Both the position numbers and the translations under genes were made by a program. Shown piece by piece: positions 41,391 to 51,086 of a stretch of DNA of 64,000 nucleotides. The DNA lies in the NCBI RefSeq assembly GCF_014203115.1, contig NZ_JACHIJ010000005.1, positions 124,001 to 188,000 on the forward strand. Direction: 5' to 3'. The first letter of the stretch is position 1. Every line of letters begins with the position of its first letter. The notes beneath the pieces are model-generated. The model was given only the letters and a program-made list of their open reading frames with translations, was not told the origin of the DNA and ran no database searches. Source of the stretch: Afipia massiliensis (GTDB lineage: Bacteria > Pseudomonadota > Alphaproteobacteria > Rhizobiales > Xanthobacteraceae).

Positions 41391-43028
41391 TTAGGCCTTA
41401 GGCTTGTCGAAGAGAATGCCCGGGTTGAGCACCCAGTTCGGATCAAGCTCGCGCTTGTTGGCCTGCATCATTCGGATGAAGCCCGGATCGATTTCCTTGT
41501 CATACCAAGGACGGAAACTGCGTCCGACAGCATGATGGTGCGTGATGGTGGCGCCGAGTTCCAGAAGGGCGTCGGAAGCAACCTTGTTCAACGCTGCGTA
41601 ATGCTCGATGTTCTTTTCGTGAGAAGACGGAGCCATGATGGAGTAGTACGGCGCCGGCCCATCCGGATAAAGGAACGAGAACCGACGGCAGACAATGCCA
41701 CCACCGCAAATCTTCTTCTCCGCCTCAGCTACCCGCCGCATGACTTCGGTGTCGAGCGCTTCGAACTTGTCCCACGTATAGGCCGTTTCGAAGGTAAAGC
41801 TGACGATACCCATCGCCGCACGAACGTGCATGAGATAAGGCAGATAGCGGAACTGGTTACGCCAGCTGCCCTGCGCGCCCGAGCGGCTGGTTTCGAGAGC
41901 ATCGGTGCCCGTGCCCGCCTTCTGCTTCACCGTACCGCCGTAATCCCGGCAGATTTCCAGAGAGCGATCCAGCCATGCATCGACCGGATGATCAGCCGAC
42001 TCATAACCGATCAGCAGCATCGATTCCGTGCCGTCGCCGGCCCCATAGAAGAAGGCGTCCTTCTCATCGAGGTAGCGGCAGTTTGCGGGATAAAGACCGG
42101 CCTGGGTGATCTGCCGAACGGCCTTCGCACCCTCGTAGAAGGTCTTGAATGAAACCGAGGCGTTGGCGCGGAACTTCACCCGGCCCTGCAGACGCATCCA
42201 CGCTTCGGTGATGATGCCAAGCGTACCTTCCGAGCCGATGAAGGCGCGATCGGGGCTGGGACCGGCGCCAGACGCCGGCAGTCGGCGGTTTGTGATCGTG
42301 CCGGTCGGCGTGACGACGCGCAGGCTTTCCACCATGTCGTCGATATGGGTCAGATGCGTCGCATAGTGACCGGACGAACGCGTCGCGATCCATCCGCCGA
42401 GGGTCGAGAATTCCCAGGACTGCGGAATGTGGCGCAGCGTGAAACCATGCGGCTTCAACTGCTCCTCGAGCGAAGGACCGAACGTGCCGCCCTGGATTCG
42501 GGCCGCGCGCGAAGTCGGATCGACTTCCAGAACGCGATTGAGATTCTCGAGGTCGATCGTGACCACGCCCTTGTAACTGCTATCATCCGGCGGATTGATG
42601 CCGCCCGTAACGCTCGATCCGCCGCCGAAAGGCACGGCCGCGTAGCCATTTTCACCGCACCAGTCGAGAACCGCGGCAATGTCCTTTTCGTCGCGAGGAT
42701 AGGCCACGACATCTGGCGGATTTGGATACTTGCGCTTGTAGATCATGGCCAGGTCGCGGAAGCTCTTGCCGTAGGTGTGAGCAACGCGATCCCATTTTTC
42801 CGTCGTGCAGAAGCTTGCAAGCGATGCCGGCGGCTTAATGCGCGGGGCACGGATCTCGATCTCGTCGAGGGTCGGATCCGGGAGAACTGTGAAATCGCTC
42901 ATGCCGAGGCGCTTCGCGACGCGCTCGTGCATCGACTTCACTTCTGACTCAGGGATGTCCTGGCCTTCGTAACCCCAGCTCCAGAACTTCCTTCGCTGCC
43001 CTTTTGGCATATTCATGGGTGCATTCAT
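41391..43028 (-). CDS. FAD-binding oxidase of the alkyl-DHAP-synthase type
   Basis: 545 aa. The N-terminus is RKFWSWGYEGQDIPESEVKS, then an AGPS-family PCMH-type FAD domain: PDVVAYPRDEKDIAAVLDWC, AAVPFGGGSSVTGGINPPDD, IPQSWEFSTLGGWIATRSSG then HYATHLTHIDDMV and AFIGSEGTLGIITEAWMRLQ. The C-terminal substrate part has GATITHHHAVGRSFRPW, with the His-rich active-site motif of AGPS enzymes. These enzymes act on the carbon next to an ether oxygen or on 2-hydroxy acids. Here it is a candidate for the ether-cleaving carboxylate dehydrogenase. First gene of the operon, under the operator at 43138. Confidence 0.85.
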   Translation of the reverse strand: MNAPMNMPKGQRRKFWSWGYEGQDIPESEVKSMHERVAKRLGMSDFTVLPDPTLDEIEIRAPRIKPPASLASFCTTEKWDRVAHTYGKSFRDLAMIYKRKYPNPPDVVAYPRDEKDIAAVLDWCGENGYAAVPFGGGSSVTGGINPPDDSSYKGVVTIDLENLNRVLEVDPTSRAARIQGGTFGPSLEEQLKPHGFTLRHIPQSWEFSTLGGWIATRSSGHYATHLTHIDDMVESLRVVTPTGTITNRRLPASGAGPSPDRAFIGSEGTLGIITEAWMRLQGRVKFRANASVSFKTFYEGAKAVRQITQAGLYPANCRYLDEKDAFFYGAGDGTESMLLIGYESADHPVDAWLDRSLEICRDYGGTVKQKAGTGTDALETSRSGAQGSWRNQFRYLPYLMHVRAAMGIVSFTFETAYTWDKFEALDTEVMRRVAEAEKKICGGGIVCRRFSFLYPDGPAPYYSIMAPSSHEKNIEHYAALNKVASDALLELGATITHHHAVGRSFRPWYDKEIDPGFIRMMQANKRELDPNWVLNPGILFDKPKA

Positions 43029-43137
43029 TGCCTCGCTCCTTGCTCCTCGCTCGTGTTGAACCGGAAAGCCAGCCCGACTGATTCATCTGTCCCGACAGTC
43101 GGGAGAAAAATCTTCGGTAATACACTGGCCCTTCCAA

Positions 43138-43152
43138 ATTGGTACGACCAAT
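43138..43152. promoter_or_regulatory. GntR-type operator a: ATTGGT-ACG-ACCAAT
   Basis: A perfect 6-3-6 palindrome upstream of the AGPS-type oxidase operon (43028 to 36570). The same half-sites recur at 46503, 48114, 53645, 53798 and 55484. The rest of 43029-43359 holds no gene. Confidence 0.8.
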
Positions 43153-43359
43153 AAGCTCCCGACCATGCTCTTTGTCAAGCGCATCTTCAGGCGTTGATCG
43201 AGAATTTCTTCATGGCCTGCAGGCCCTCATTGCAACGTCCGGGCTCCATCCGCTGACGCGGACGTAGCCAAGCGAGCCCGCCTCAGCGAGCCCCGCAAGG
43301 GATCTTCGGAATTCGATTTTGCGCGAAAAATCGCAAAGCCGGCCGATTGCCTACGTGGC

Positions 43360-44820
43360 TTAGCCGTTCATTTGGGTGACGAACTTGGTGTTCAAGTAGG
43401 CCTCCATGGCCTCTGTTCCACCCTCGGAGCCGTAACCGGAATCCTTGATGCCTCCAAACGGGGTTTCAGGCAGCGCAAGACCATGATGGTTTATCGACAT
43501 CATTCCGCTTTCGACCCCCGTGCTGATGGCACCAATGACGGCCGCCGACTTCGTGTAGGCATAGGCGGCGAGGCCAAATGGAAGACGATTTGCCTCCGCT
43601 ATGGCCTCATCGAGATCGGAGAAGGCGCTGATCGGAGCAACGGGACCAAACGGCTCCTCGTTCATGATGCGCGCGTTCAGCGGGACATCCGTGAGTACGG
43701 TCGGCTCGAAGAAGAATCCCTCGTTTCCTATTCGCTTGCCACCGGCTCTGATGCGGCCGCCGCGCGATGTGGCGTCGGCGATCAGAGCCTCCATCGCCTC
43801 AATACGGCGATGATTGGCCAGCGGACCCATCTGGCTCGCGGCGTCAAGACCGTTGCCGACAACCAGATCCTTTGCAGCCGATGTGAAGTGGTCGACAAAT
43901 TCCTCGTAGACGCTCTTGTGCACGATGAAACGCGTAGGCGAGACGCAAACCTGACCGGCGTTCCTGAACTTCGCCGCGGACAGCAGCCTCGCCGACTCCT
44001 TCACGTCCGCATCGCCGAACACCAGTGCCGGCGCATGCCCTCCCAGTTCCATCGTCACCCGCTTCATATGGCTTCCCGCCAGAGCGGCGAGTTGCTTGCC
44101 GACCTGGGTCGAGCCCGTGAACGAAATCTTGCGAATGAGCGAATGAGCAATCAGATACGAAGACACCTCCGCAGGAACGCCGAAGACCAGATTGAGCACG
44201 CCCGATGGCAGGCCGGCATCGGCGTAGGCCTGAACCAGGGCGGCGCAACTAGCCGGCGTTTCTTCGGGTCCCTTGAGAATTACGGAACAGCCGGCAGCGA
44301 TTGCAGCCGAGATCTTGCGGACAGCCTGATTGATCGGAAAATTCCACGGCGTGAACGCTGCCACCGGCCCGACCGGCTCCTTGATCACGATTTGCTGCAC
44401 CGCTCCGGAACGCGAAGGAATAGCGCGGCCGTAGGATCGGCGAGCCTCTTCGGCAAACCAGTCGACGATGTCCGCGCCGAGCAACACCTCCAGGTTCGCT
44501 TCCGCCAGGGGTTTCCCCTGCTCGAGCGTGAGAATGCGAGCGATTTCGCCGGCCCGCTCGCGCAACTTCTCGGCAGCCGCCCGCATGAGCTTGTAGCGGT
44601 CGAACGCCGATGTCTTGCGCCACGCATTGAAGCCGCGCCACGCGGAATCGAGCGCTCGATCGAGATCGTCGACAGACGCATGCGGAACACTCCCGATCGC
44701 AAGCCCGGTCGCTGGATTTAGCACTGCCCCGGATCGGCCTTGCGACCCGTCGCACCAAGCCCCGTCGATGAACATCTTGACGTCCGGGTAGGTCTGTTCC
44801 TGCTTCATGGCGATGTCCAT
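43360..44820 (-). CDS. NAD(P)-dependent aldehyde dehydrogenase (succinate-semialdehyde type)
   Basis: 486 aa, ATG 44820 with AAGG just upstream. Hallmarks: AAFTPWNFPINQAVRKISAA, the cofactor loop ISFTGSTQVGKQLA, the general-base Glu in VTMELGGHAPALVF and the nucleophile Cys in FRNAGQVCVSPTRFIV. NEEPFGPVAPI and TPFGGIKDSGYGSEGG complete the family pattern. The closest subfamily is GabD-like. It would oxidise the aldehyde made by the GMC oxidoreductase at 55626. Second gene of the unit beginning with the acyl-CoA ligase, 33 nt downstream of it. Confidence 0.9.
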   Translation of the reverse strand: MDIAMKQEQTYPDVKMFIDGAWCDGSQGRSGAVLNPATGLAIGSVPHASVDDLDRALDSAWRGFNAWRKTSAFDRYKLMRAAAEKLRERAGEIARILTLEQGKPLAEANLEVLLGADIVDWFAEEARRSYGRAIPSRSGAVQQIVIKEPVGPVAAFTPWNFPINQAVRKISAAIAAGCSVILKGPEETPASCAALVQAYADAGLPSGVLNLVFGVPAEVSSYLIAHSLIRKISFTGSTQVGKQLAALAGSHMKRVTMELGGHAPALVFGDADVKESARLLSAAKFRNAGQVCVSPTRFIVHKSVYEEFVDHFTSAAKDLVVGNGLDAASQMGPLANHRRIEAMEALIADATSRGGRIRAGGKRIGNEGFFFEPTVLTDVPLNARIMNEEPFGPVAPISAFSDLDEAIAEANRLPFGLAAYAYTKSAAVIGAISTGVESGMMSINHHGLALPETPFGGIKDSGYGSEGGTEAMEAYLNTKFVTQMNG

Positions 44821-44853
44821 TGGCCTTCGATGGGATTGAACGATCTGGAATGA

Positions 44854-46395
44854 CTAGACAGAAAGCGCCGATGCTTCGGCGTACTGCTTCAAATCATGCT
44901 TTCTGATCTTGCCGTTTGGCGCGACCGGCAGCTGCTGCATCACGATGATCTGCTGAGGCTTCTTGTATCGGGCCAGCTGTCCTTCGATGAACGTGAACAG
45001 GTCACTGGTCTCGACGGAGACTCCAGGAACGGGCTCCACAAATGCGATGATTTCCTCGTTGCCCTCGACCGATCGCCCGACGACTGCAGAGTTGAGGACG
45101 TTCGGATGCGTATTGAGAACCGCTTCGATCTCGGGCGGATACACATTGAACCCCGAGCGAATGATCAATTCCTTTGATCGGCCCTGTACGATCAATGCGC
45201 CACTCGCATTGCGGCTGACAATATCGCCGGTCTTCAAATAGCCCTGCTCATCGATAACCCCTGCAGTAAGCTCCGGCTGACCATAATAGCCAAGCATGAC
45301 GTTTGGTCCACGTACAAGAAGCTCGCCCGGCAGGCCGTCCTCAACCTCATCACCGTTCGCTCCGACAATCTTGATCTGAACTCCGGGGATGGGGGGACCA
45401 ATGTTGACTTCGTCGCTGCCCATTGCGTACTGGGTGCGACTGATCGTCGGCGAGGTTTCGGTGAGACCATAACCGTTGTGAAGAACGACCCCAAACACAC
45501 GCTCGACGTTTTGACGCAACGAAAGGTCCAGCGGAGCGGTGCCGGTGTAAACATATCGGAGCCTGTTCGGTGTGAGCTGAAGACCCGCCTGGTCGACGTG
45601 AGCGACGATACGCGACAGCAACGCCGGCACGGCCGTAAATATCGTAAGAGTCTTGTTCACGACGGCTTCGATAGCTTGCGTGAGCGAGAATCTTGGCATG
45701 ATTTTCAGATGCGCGCCTGCGAACAACATGCCTTGCATGAGTGTAAGCCCATACGAATGGGAAATCGGCATCACGCACAGCGAGACGTCGTCCGAACGAA
45801 TCGTGTCGGTCCTTTTCCCCCGGCATGCGACAAACGCGAGACTGCGATGGCTAAGCATCACTCCCTTTGGGCGTCCGGTGGTTCCCGTCGTATAGATGAC
45901 AACGGCGACCTGCCGGGAAGGATCCAGGTGAACCCGCTCCGCAACACTATCCGCATCAAGCTTTCCGACCTTCACCTCACCTATTCCGGTGAACCGCTCA
46001 ATGTCTGCATCTCGGCGACACGCATGAGCATCTGCGTCGGGTGAAACGGCATGCGTATAGAACACACGCCGCGGGCGGCAGTCGCGTTCGATCAAATCCA
46101 GTTCATGCTGGCTCAGTCGTGCATTTGTGATGACCGCCCAGGCGTCAAGCCGGCTCGATGCATATAGTAATACGATCGCTGCGATTGAGTTTTCACATAC
46201 GATCATGACGCGATCGCCCGGCCGAATACCGAGCCGGCTCATGTCGATGGCGGCAAGCTCGACTGTATCGATCAGGCGACGATAGGACCAATCGACACCA
46301 TGCTCGTCGGTAAACGCGATCCGGGAAGCATCCCCCTTTGCCCCCTCATCAAGTATCCCGTGAATGCGGGCCGGCAAGTTTGATACCAAATCCAT
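44854..46395 (-). CDS. Acyl-CoA ligase (AMP-binding enzyme)
   Basis: 513 aa from ATG 46395 (AGG 8 nt upstream); the frame is open to GTG 46482, adding 29 residues without domain match. Core motifs: phosphate loop VIYTTGTTGRPKGVMLSHRS, NGYGLTETSPTISRTQYAMG, GYLKTGDIVSRNASGALIVQ then GRSKELIIRSGFNVYPPEIE, and the catalytic Lys in PVAPNGKIRKHDLK. It activates a carboxylate as CoA thioester. By analogy with PegE it could act on PEG-carboxylate-like acids. The unit (ligase, aldehyde dehydrogenase) lies under the operator at 46503. Confidence 0.88.
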   Translation of the reverse strand: MDLVSNLPARIHGILDEGAKGDASRIAFTDEHGVDWSYRRLIDTVELAAIDMSRLGIRPGDRVMIVCENSIAAIVLLYASSRLDAWAVITNARLSQHELDLIERDCRPRRVFYTHAVSPDADAHACRRDADIERFTGIGEVKVGKLDADSVAERVHLDPSRQVAVVIYTTGTTGRPKGVMLSHRSLAFVACRGKRTDTIRSDDVSLCVMPISHSYGLTLMQGMLFAGAHLKIMPRFSLTQAIEAVVNKTLTIFTAVPALLSRIVAHVDQAGLQLTPNRLRYVYTGTAPLDLSLRQNVERVFGVVLHNGYGLTETSPTISRTQYAMGSDEVNIGPPIPGVQIKIVGANGDEVEDGLPGELLVRGPNVMLGYYGQPELTAGVIDEQGYLKTGDIVSRNASGALIVQGRSKELIIRSGFNVYPPEIEAVLNTHPNVLNSAVVGRSVEGNEEIIAFVEPVPGVSVETSDLFTFIEGQLARYKKPQQIIVMQQLPVAPNGKIRKHDLKQYAEASALSV

Positions 46396-46502
46396 TTTAT
46401 CAGCCTGTTTCCTGGTCGCTGCTAAAATCAGCGCTCCATCCGCGTCGCTGGGATAAATCGGCACCCCGGATGCAACCGCCACTCAAGAGCCAGCAACCTC
46501 AT

Positions 46503-46517
46503 ATTGGTAAGACCAAT
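46503..46517. promoter_or_regulatory. GntR-type operator b: ATTGGT-AAG-ACCAAT
   Basis: A perfect 6-3-6 palindrome upstream of the acyl-CoA ligase/aldehyde dehydrogenase unit, followed by a further TTGGTC half-site at 46518-46523. Same consensus as 43138 and 53798. Confidence 0.8.
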
Positions 46518-46615
46518 TTGGTCTGTTCAGTCGTGTGCTGTCAAGACGTATTTGGCCGGCCAAGATCAACCTCGCCCGTCGCCGGGCGCGTCCGACGGGG
46601 ATGGATTCCTGGCAG

Positions 46616-48061
46616 TTATTCTGCCGCCTCGCGGACGTAACGCTGGGTCGGCGTGCGCATGGTCACGAGTTCCTCTGCCGAGGTAGGATGCAGCGCCATG
46701 GTGGCGTCGAAGTCGGCTTTGGTCGCTTTCATCTTGACCGCGATAGCGACAGCCTGAACGATCTCAGCAGCCTCCGGACCGACGATGTGGCAGCCGAGAA
46801 CACGGTCAGATGTTCCATCGACGATCAGTTTCATTAGAACGCGGCTTTGGCTGCCCGACAGCGTTGCCTTGATCGGCCTGAAATCGGTCTTGTAAATATC
46901 CACGTGGGTGAACTGCGCCCTTGCCTCGGCTTCGGTCAGCCCGACCGTTCCAACCTGCGGCTGTGAGAACACCGCGGTCGAGATCTCGGCATGATCGACA
47001 CGCACTGGCCGCTTGCCAAACACAGTGTCGGCGAAAGCATGCCCTTCGCGTATCGCAACTGGCGTCAGATTGATGCGGTGGGTGACGTCGCCCACCGCAT
47101 AAATGTGCGGCACATTGGTTTGCGAGAAGGCATCGACGGCAATGCCGCCGTTGGCCGGATTGAGCGCCACGCCTGCCTTTTCAAGCCCAAGACCCTTGAC
47201 GTTGGGATGACGGCCGATGGCAAACAGCACTTGGTCAGCAGCAATCGTCGATCTCCCAGACAGGTGCGCGGCGAAGCCCTCCCGTTGCTTCTCGACCTTG
47301 CTCACTGTGGTGCCCGTGAGAACTGTAATACCCGCCTTCTCGACCTCACTACGGACATGCGCGCGGACATCCTTGTCGAACCCCCGCAGGATATTATCGC
47401 CGCGATAGACCAAGGTCACGTCAGCGCCGAGACCTGCGAAAATGCAGGCGCACTCCAGTGCGATGTAGCCACCGCCCTGGATTACGATGCGCTTTGGGAA
47501 TGCCGGCAGGTGGAAAATCTCATCCGACGAAATGACATGCTCGATGCCGGGAATTGCCGCGCCGTGGCTCGGCGTACTGCCGGTGGCGATCAGGATGTAT
47601 TTCGGCCGTACCGTTTCGCCGGTCGACAAGCGCAGCGTGTGCGCGTCCTCGAACACCGCGCGCGCCTTGACCACCCGCGCGCCGGCCTTCTCGGCATTGC
47701 CGGTGTAGGCGGCCTCCAGCCGGGCGATTTCCTTGTCCTTGTTGGCGACCAGCGTCGCCCAGTCGAACGTCGCTGACGGGATGTTCCATCCGAACCCCGC
47801 CGCGTCCTTGATCTCCTCGTGGACATGCGAAGCATAAACGAACAGCTTCTTGGGCACGCAGCCGCGGATCACGCAAGTGCCGCCCATGCGGTACTCTTCG
47901 GCAAGCATGACCCTGGCGCCGTAATTGGCTGCAATCCGCGCGGCGCGAACGCCGCCCGAGCCACCGCCGATCACAAACAGGTCGACGTCGTAATCAGCCA
48001 CGACACCTTGCGCTTTGCCGCTCTGTCCCGACATTTCCAAATGCTGCAGAATCATCATCAA
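46616..48061 (-). CDS. gor: Glutathione-disulfide reductase
   Basis: 481 aa FAD/NADPH enzyme. The FAD dinucleotide fold is DLFVIGGGSGGVRAARIAAN; the redox disulfide is GGTCVIRGCVPKKL. The NAD(P) fold is RIVIQGGGYIALECACIFAG and the C-terminal interface motif is MALHPTSAEELVTMRTPTQR, containing the active-site His. ATG 48061 has AGG upstream; ATG 48034 is an alternative. It keeps glutathione reduced, which fits the GST in this locus. Transcribed divergently from the GntR regulator with an operator-like sequence between them. Confidence 0.93.
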   Translation of the reverse strand: MMMILQHLEMSGQSGKAQGVVADYDVDLFVIGGGSGGVRAARIAANYGARVMLAEEYRMGGTCVIRGCVPKKLFVYASHVHEEIKDAAGFGWNIPSATFDWATLVANKDKEIARLEAAYTGNAEKAGARVVKARAVFEDAHTLRLSTGETVRPKYILIATGSTPSHGAAIPGIEHVISSDEIFHLPAFPKRIVIQGGGYIALECACIFAGLGADVTLVYRGDNILRGFDKDVRAHVRSEVEKAGITVLTGTTVSKVEKQREGFAAHLSGRSTIAADQVLFAIGRHPNVKGLGLEKAGVALNPANGGIAVDAFSQTNVPHIYAVGDVTHRINLTPVAIREGHAFADTVFGKRPVRVDHAEISTAVFSQPQVGTVGLTEAEARAQFTHVDIYKTDFRPIKATLSGSQSRVLMKLIVDGTSDRVLGCHIVGPEAAEIVQAVAIAVKMKATKADFDATMALHPTSAEELVTMRTPTQRYVREAAE

Positions 48062-48113
48062 CCTGATACGAAAGAACTATACGCAGGATGATTGTTATCC
48101 CAACGCCGCCCTT

Positions 48114-48140
48114 TTCGGTCTTACCAATTCGGTATACCAG
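48114..48140. promoter_or_regulatory. GntR-type operator c in the gor/gntR divergent promoter
   Basis: TTCGGT-CTT-ACCAAT at 48114-48128 is an imperfect copy of the ATTGGT-N3-ACCAAT palindrome, followed by GGTATACC at 48131-48138. Its position between gor and the regulator gene suggests autoregulation. Confidence 0.55.
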
Positions 48141-48374
48141 TCTTATATGTTCGGCACACCGGAATCAAGCGAGCGGCCGTGCGACGTCCGATTTAGGGCG
48201 AGACGTTATCTGGCGGCGGGACTCGCACCGGTGCGGAAAGCACCTGTAATATCATCGCCTGTCGAAATAGAGTGAACATCACTCAGATTCGTGGCTATTG
48301 GCATGTGCCCGGGCGCGCAACGGCTTAGCAGACAAGCTCCCCCCGGGAACGCAGGCTGGAAAGAGTAGACACAA

Positions 48375-49106
48375 ATGACCGAACGAAATCGAACCGAAAA
48401 GCCTGAGCCTCCCTCGAACGCCATCGGAAAAATCCTTTCGTTCATCCGTGAGCGCCGCTACCAACCCTCGGAACGTCTGCCGTCTGAGCGCGACTTCGCG
48501 GAGAAGTTCGACACAAGTCGGGGCGCCGTCCGCGAGGCGCTGGCTGCTCTCGAAGCCATGCGCGTCATCGAGAGGCGGCCCAACTCGGGCATATATCTGC
48601 GGAACTCGGACGAAAGCAGCATCGAAGCTCTCGTTCTTCACGCCGAATCCGGTCTTCCGTTCCAGGCCAACGAAATTGCCGATGTCTTCGAAGTGCGACG
48701 CATGCTCGAAGTGCAGGCCGCCCGGTTGGCCTGCACACGCCGAACACCTGACAACATCCGCGATCTTCGCGCAATTTTGAGCGACACCGAGAAGCGCCTT
48801 GCCAAGAAGCAGACGATCGAGCGGGAAGATGAGGCATTTCATCTGGCCATCTTCGCTGCCACCAAGAATGATATCCTGTTGCGCGTGGTAAAATCATTCT
48901 ATGAGCTATCCAGACAGCGCCGCCGCGTCTATTTCGCCGATCACAGCCGCGGTCGCCGTTCCTATGAACATCACTGCGAAATCCTCGACGCCATTGAAGG
49001 GCGGCGCGTCGGCCAGGCAGAGCAGAAAATGAACGAACACCTGTCCCAGACCATCGAAACCTGGCAGACGCTGTTGGGAGAGCCAAAGATACCTGCAAGA
49101 CGATAG
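48375..49106 (+). CDS. FadR/GntR-family regulator, probable controller of the ether-glycol-like regulon
   Basis: 243 aa. The winged helix is ERRYQPSERLPSERDFAEKF, then DTSRGAVREALAALEAMRVI and ERRPNSGIYLRN. The C-terminal FCD domain has VFEVRRMLEVQAARLA, EDEAFHLAIFAATKND and SYEHHCEILDAIEGRRVGQA, with the Asp/His residues that usually hold a metal and carboxylate ligand. FadR-group proteins bind palindromes of the TGGT-N3-ACCA kind, just what is found at six promoters around this gene. A carboxylic-acid intermediate is the likely inducer. Confidence 0.9.
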   Translation: MTERNRTEKPEPPSNAIGKILSFIRERRYQPSERLPSERDFAEKFDTSRGAVREALAALEAMRVIERRPNSGIYLRNSDESSIEALVLHAESGLPFQANEIADVFEVRRMLEVQAARLACTRRTPDNIRDLRAILSDTEKRLAKKQTIEREDEAFHLAIFAATKNDILLRVVKSFYELSRQRRRVYFADHSRGRRSYEHHCEILDAIEGRRVGQAEQKMNEHLSQTIETWQTLLGEPKIPARR

Positions 49107-49203
49107 ACTTTCGTCAAAGATCCATCCGAGCAATCGTTCAAGTCGATTCCGGCACGGTGGCGCACAGAACTGATCTCTTGCCCGGACGGGATCTGGAACG
49201 TCC

Positions 49204-50190
49204 CTACCCTTTGAGGGCGCCTGCCGTAAGTCCTGCGACGAAGTACCGGTAGCAGAACGTAAAGATGACAAACAGCGGCAGCGCTATAAGGGATGCGCCG
49301 GCAAGAATTTCGCCCCAACGCAGGTCCTGCGCTCCCAGCATTGATGCCAATGCTACAGGCAGCGTCTTGTTCTGATCACTCATAATCAGGATGAGAGCGA
49401 ACACATAGTCGGCCCAGGACAGCAGGAACGAGAAGATACCGACCGTAATTAGGCCGGGTGCGGAAAGCGGCAACACCACCTTAATGAACGCGCCGAATTG
49501 CGAGCACCCGTCGACCATTGCCGCTTCTTCCAGATCAAATGGCATCGACTTGAAGAAGCCCCACAAAAGCCAGACGCCCAACGGGAGCGAGATTGCGAGG
49601 TGAGCAATCAGCAGACCCCACAGGCTGTCGGAAAGCCCGACCATGCGAAACAAGGCTGACATCGGGATAACCAGCATCAACGGCGGGAACATATAAGCAA
49701 ACAACATCGAGGCAACCAGTGTCGTCTTGCCGCGGAACCGCAGCCGCGTCGCGCCGTAGGCAATGAACGCCGAAAGCGTTGTGGCAACGATGATCGTTGC
49801 CATCGCCATCAGCGCGCTGTTGAAGAAATTGGCCGTGTAGTTCGTCAGCTCCAGCAGCGACTTATATGAAGAGAGATCTGGCGGCCAAAACGCCAACGAC
49901 GTGTCCAGAAACAGCCGCTGCGGGGGCCGAAGGCTGGATATGATCATCCAGTAAATCGGAAAAAACGAATAGATGCAGATCACAACGACAGCAGCATAGA
50001 GACCGACACGTCCGGCAATCTGCTTGATCGGCTTGCTCGCTAACCCGAACAACTTTTGTTCCGATGCCGGCGTTGGCGCGTTCTGCGGCAAGCGATCGAA
50101 CCGGGATGTGTTGCGAAGGAGCCGCTCCTGCCGCGGATCCGCAACAGCAGCAACGACGGAGAGGTGCGAATTTTGTTGTGTCACTGTCAT
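49204..50190 (-). CDS. ABC transporter permease, MalG/UgpE type
   Basis: 328 aa with six membrane segments after a 50-residue polar N-terminus. The EAA loop that docks the ATPase is EEAAMVDGCSQFGAFIKVVL then PLSAPGL. YSFFPIYWMIISSLRPPQRL at the first helix is typical of CUT1 (sugar/glycerol-3-phosphate) permeases. The gene order on the reverse strand is ATPase, binding protein, permease 1, permease 2; it overlaps permease 1 by 4 nt. Confidence 0.9.
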   Translation of the reverse strand: MTVTQQNSHLSVVAAVADPRQERLLRNTSRFDRLPQNAPTPASEQKLFGLASKPIKQIAGRVGLYAAVVVICIYSFFPIYWMIISSLRPPQRLFLDTSLAFWPPDLSSYKSLLELTNYTANFFNSALMAMATIIVATTLSAFIAYGATRLRFRGKTTLVASMLFAYMFPPLMLVIPMSALFRMVGLSDSLWGLLIAHLAISLPLGVWLLWGFFKSMPFDLEEAAMVDGCSQFGAFIKVVLPLSAPGLITVGIFSFLLSWADYVFALILIMSDQNKTLPVALASMLGAQDLRWGEILAGASLIALPLFVIFTFCYRYFVAGLTAGALKG

Positions 50191-51059
50191 CGGCCTTGCT
50201 TTGCTTCGTCGATCGGGAAGAACCGCAGATAGATCAGGATAATGGTCGCCAGAAGCGCAAACGAGATTGTCGCAACCGCCGCCCCGCCTCCAAGATCGAA
50301 TTCCAGAAACGCTCTTCGATAGGCAAGGGTCGGGAGCGTCTCGGTCTGATTCAGCGGGCCTCCCTTGGTCAGCAGCCAGATCACGTCAAACTTGTTGAAC
50401 ATCCAGATGCCTCTCAGCAGAATGACCACGATCAATACAGATCTGAGACCCGGCAGAGTGATGTGCCAGAACTGCTTCCAGGCACCGGCACCGTCGACCC
50501 GAGCTGCTTCGTAAAGCTGGACCGGAATTGTTTGAAGGCCGGCCAGCACGCAGGTCACCACAAAAGGAGTCCATATCCATACGCTGACAAGAACAATCGT
50601 TCCCTTCGCAGTTGCCGAGTTGGCGCCCCAATCGAACATGCTAGATCCGAACGACGCCAGGATACTTTTGATCAATCCGTAATTGGGATCGAGCATCCAT
50701 TGTGCGATGAGGCACGCAACGACTGTCGGAAGAAAGTATGGAACGATGGACAGCGCTCGAACGATTGTTTGCCCCACGAATTGACGGTTCAGAACGAGTG
50801 CAATGCCCACGCCGAGCGTAACCTGCAACACGATTGCGGAAATTGAGATCGTTATCCCGTTTAACAGTGCGTCCCAAAAATTACTGTCCTCCAGGACAGA
50901 GAGATAATTTCCAAATCCAACCCACCGCGGCGGAGCAATAAAGGACTCCGCCGCGTAGAACGAGAGCTTGATGGAGTACAGGAGTGGTCCGCCAACGATC
51001 GCGCCGACTATCAGAACGCCCCCGACGAACAAGCCGATGATTCGCCAATCCTGCCTCAT
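50187..51059 (-). CDS. ABC transporter permease, MalF/UgpA type
   Basis: 290 aa, six membrane helices. The start IGLFVGGVLIVGAIVGGPLL is the first helix; the EAA loop is YEAARVDGAGAWKQFWHITL then PGL. DVIWLLTKGGPLNQTETLPT is a well-known CUT1 permease signature. It forms the membrane channel with the protein encoded downstream. It lies 27 nt after the solute-binding protein gene. Confidence 0.9.
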   Translation of the reverse strand: MRQDWRIIGLFVGGVLIVGAIVGGPLLYSIKLSFYAAESFIAPPRWVGFGNYLSVLEDSNFWDALLNGITISISAIVLQVTLGVGIALVLNRQFVGQTIVRALSIVPYFLPTVVACLIAQWMLDPNYGLIKSILASFGSSMFDWGANSATAKGTIVLVSVWIWTPFVVTCVLAGLQTIPVQLYEAARVDGAGAWKQFWHITLPGLRSVLIVVILLRGIWMFNKFDVIWLLTKGGPLNQTETLPTLAYRRAFLEFDLGGGAAVATISFALLATIILIYLRFFPIDEAKQGR

Positions 51060-51086
51060 GAGGCACCTACCTTTTCGTCAACGATT

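Noticed and set aside
43372-44721. 449-aa forward ORF
   Set aside because: It is antisense to the aldehyde dehydrogenase and has no domain; a shadow of a GC-rich gene.
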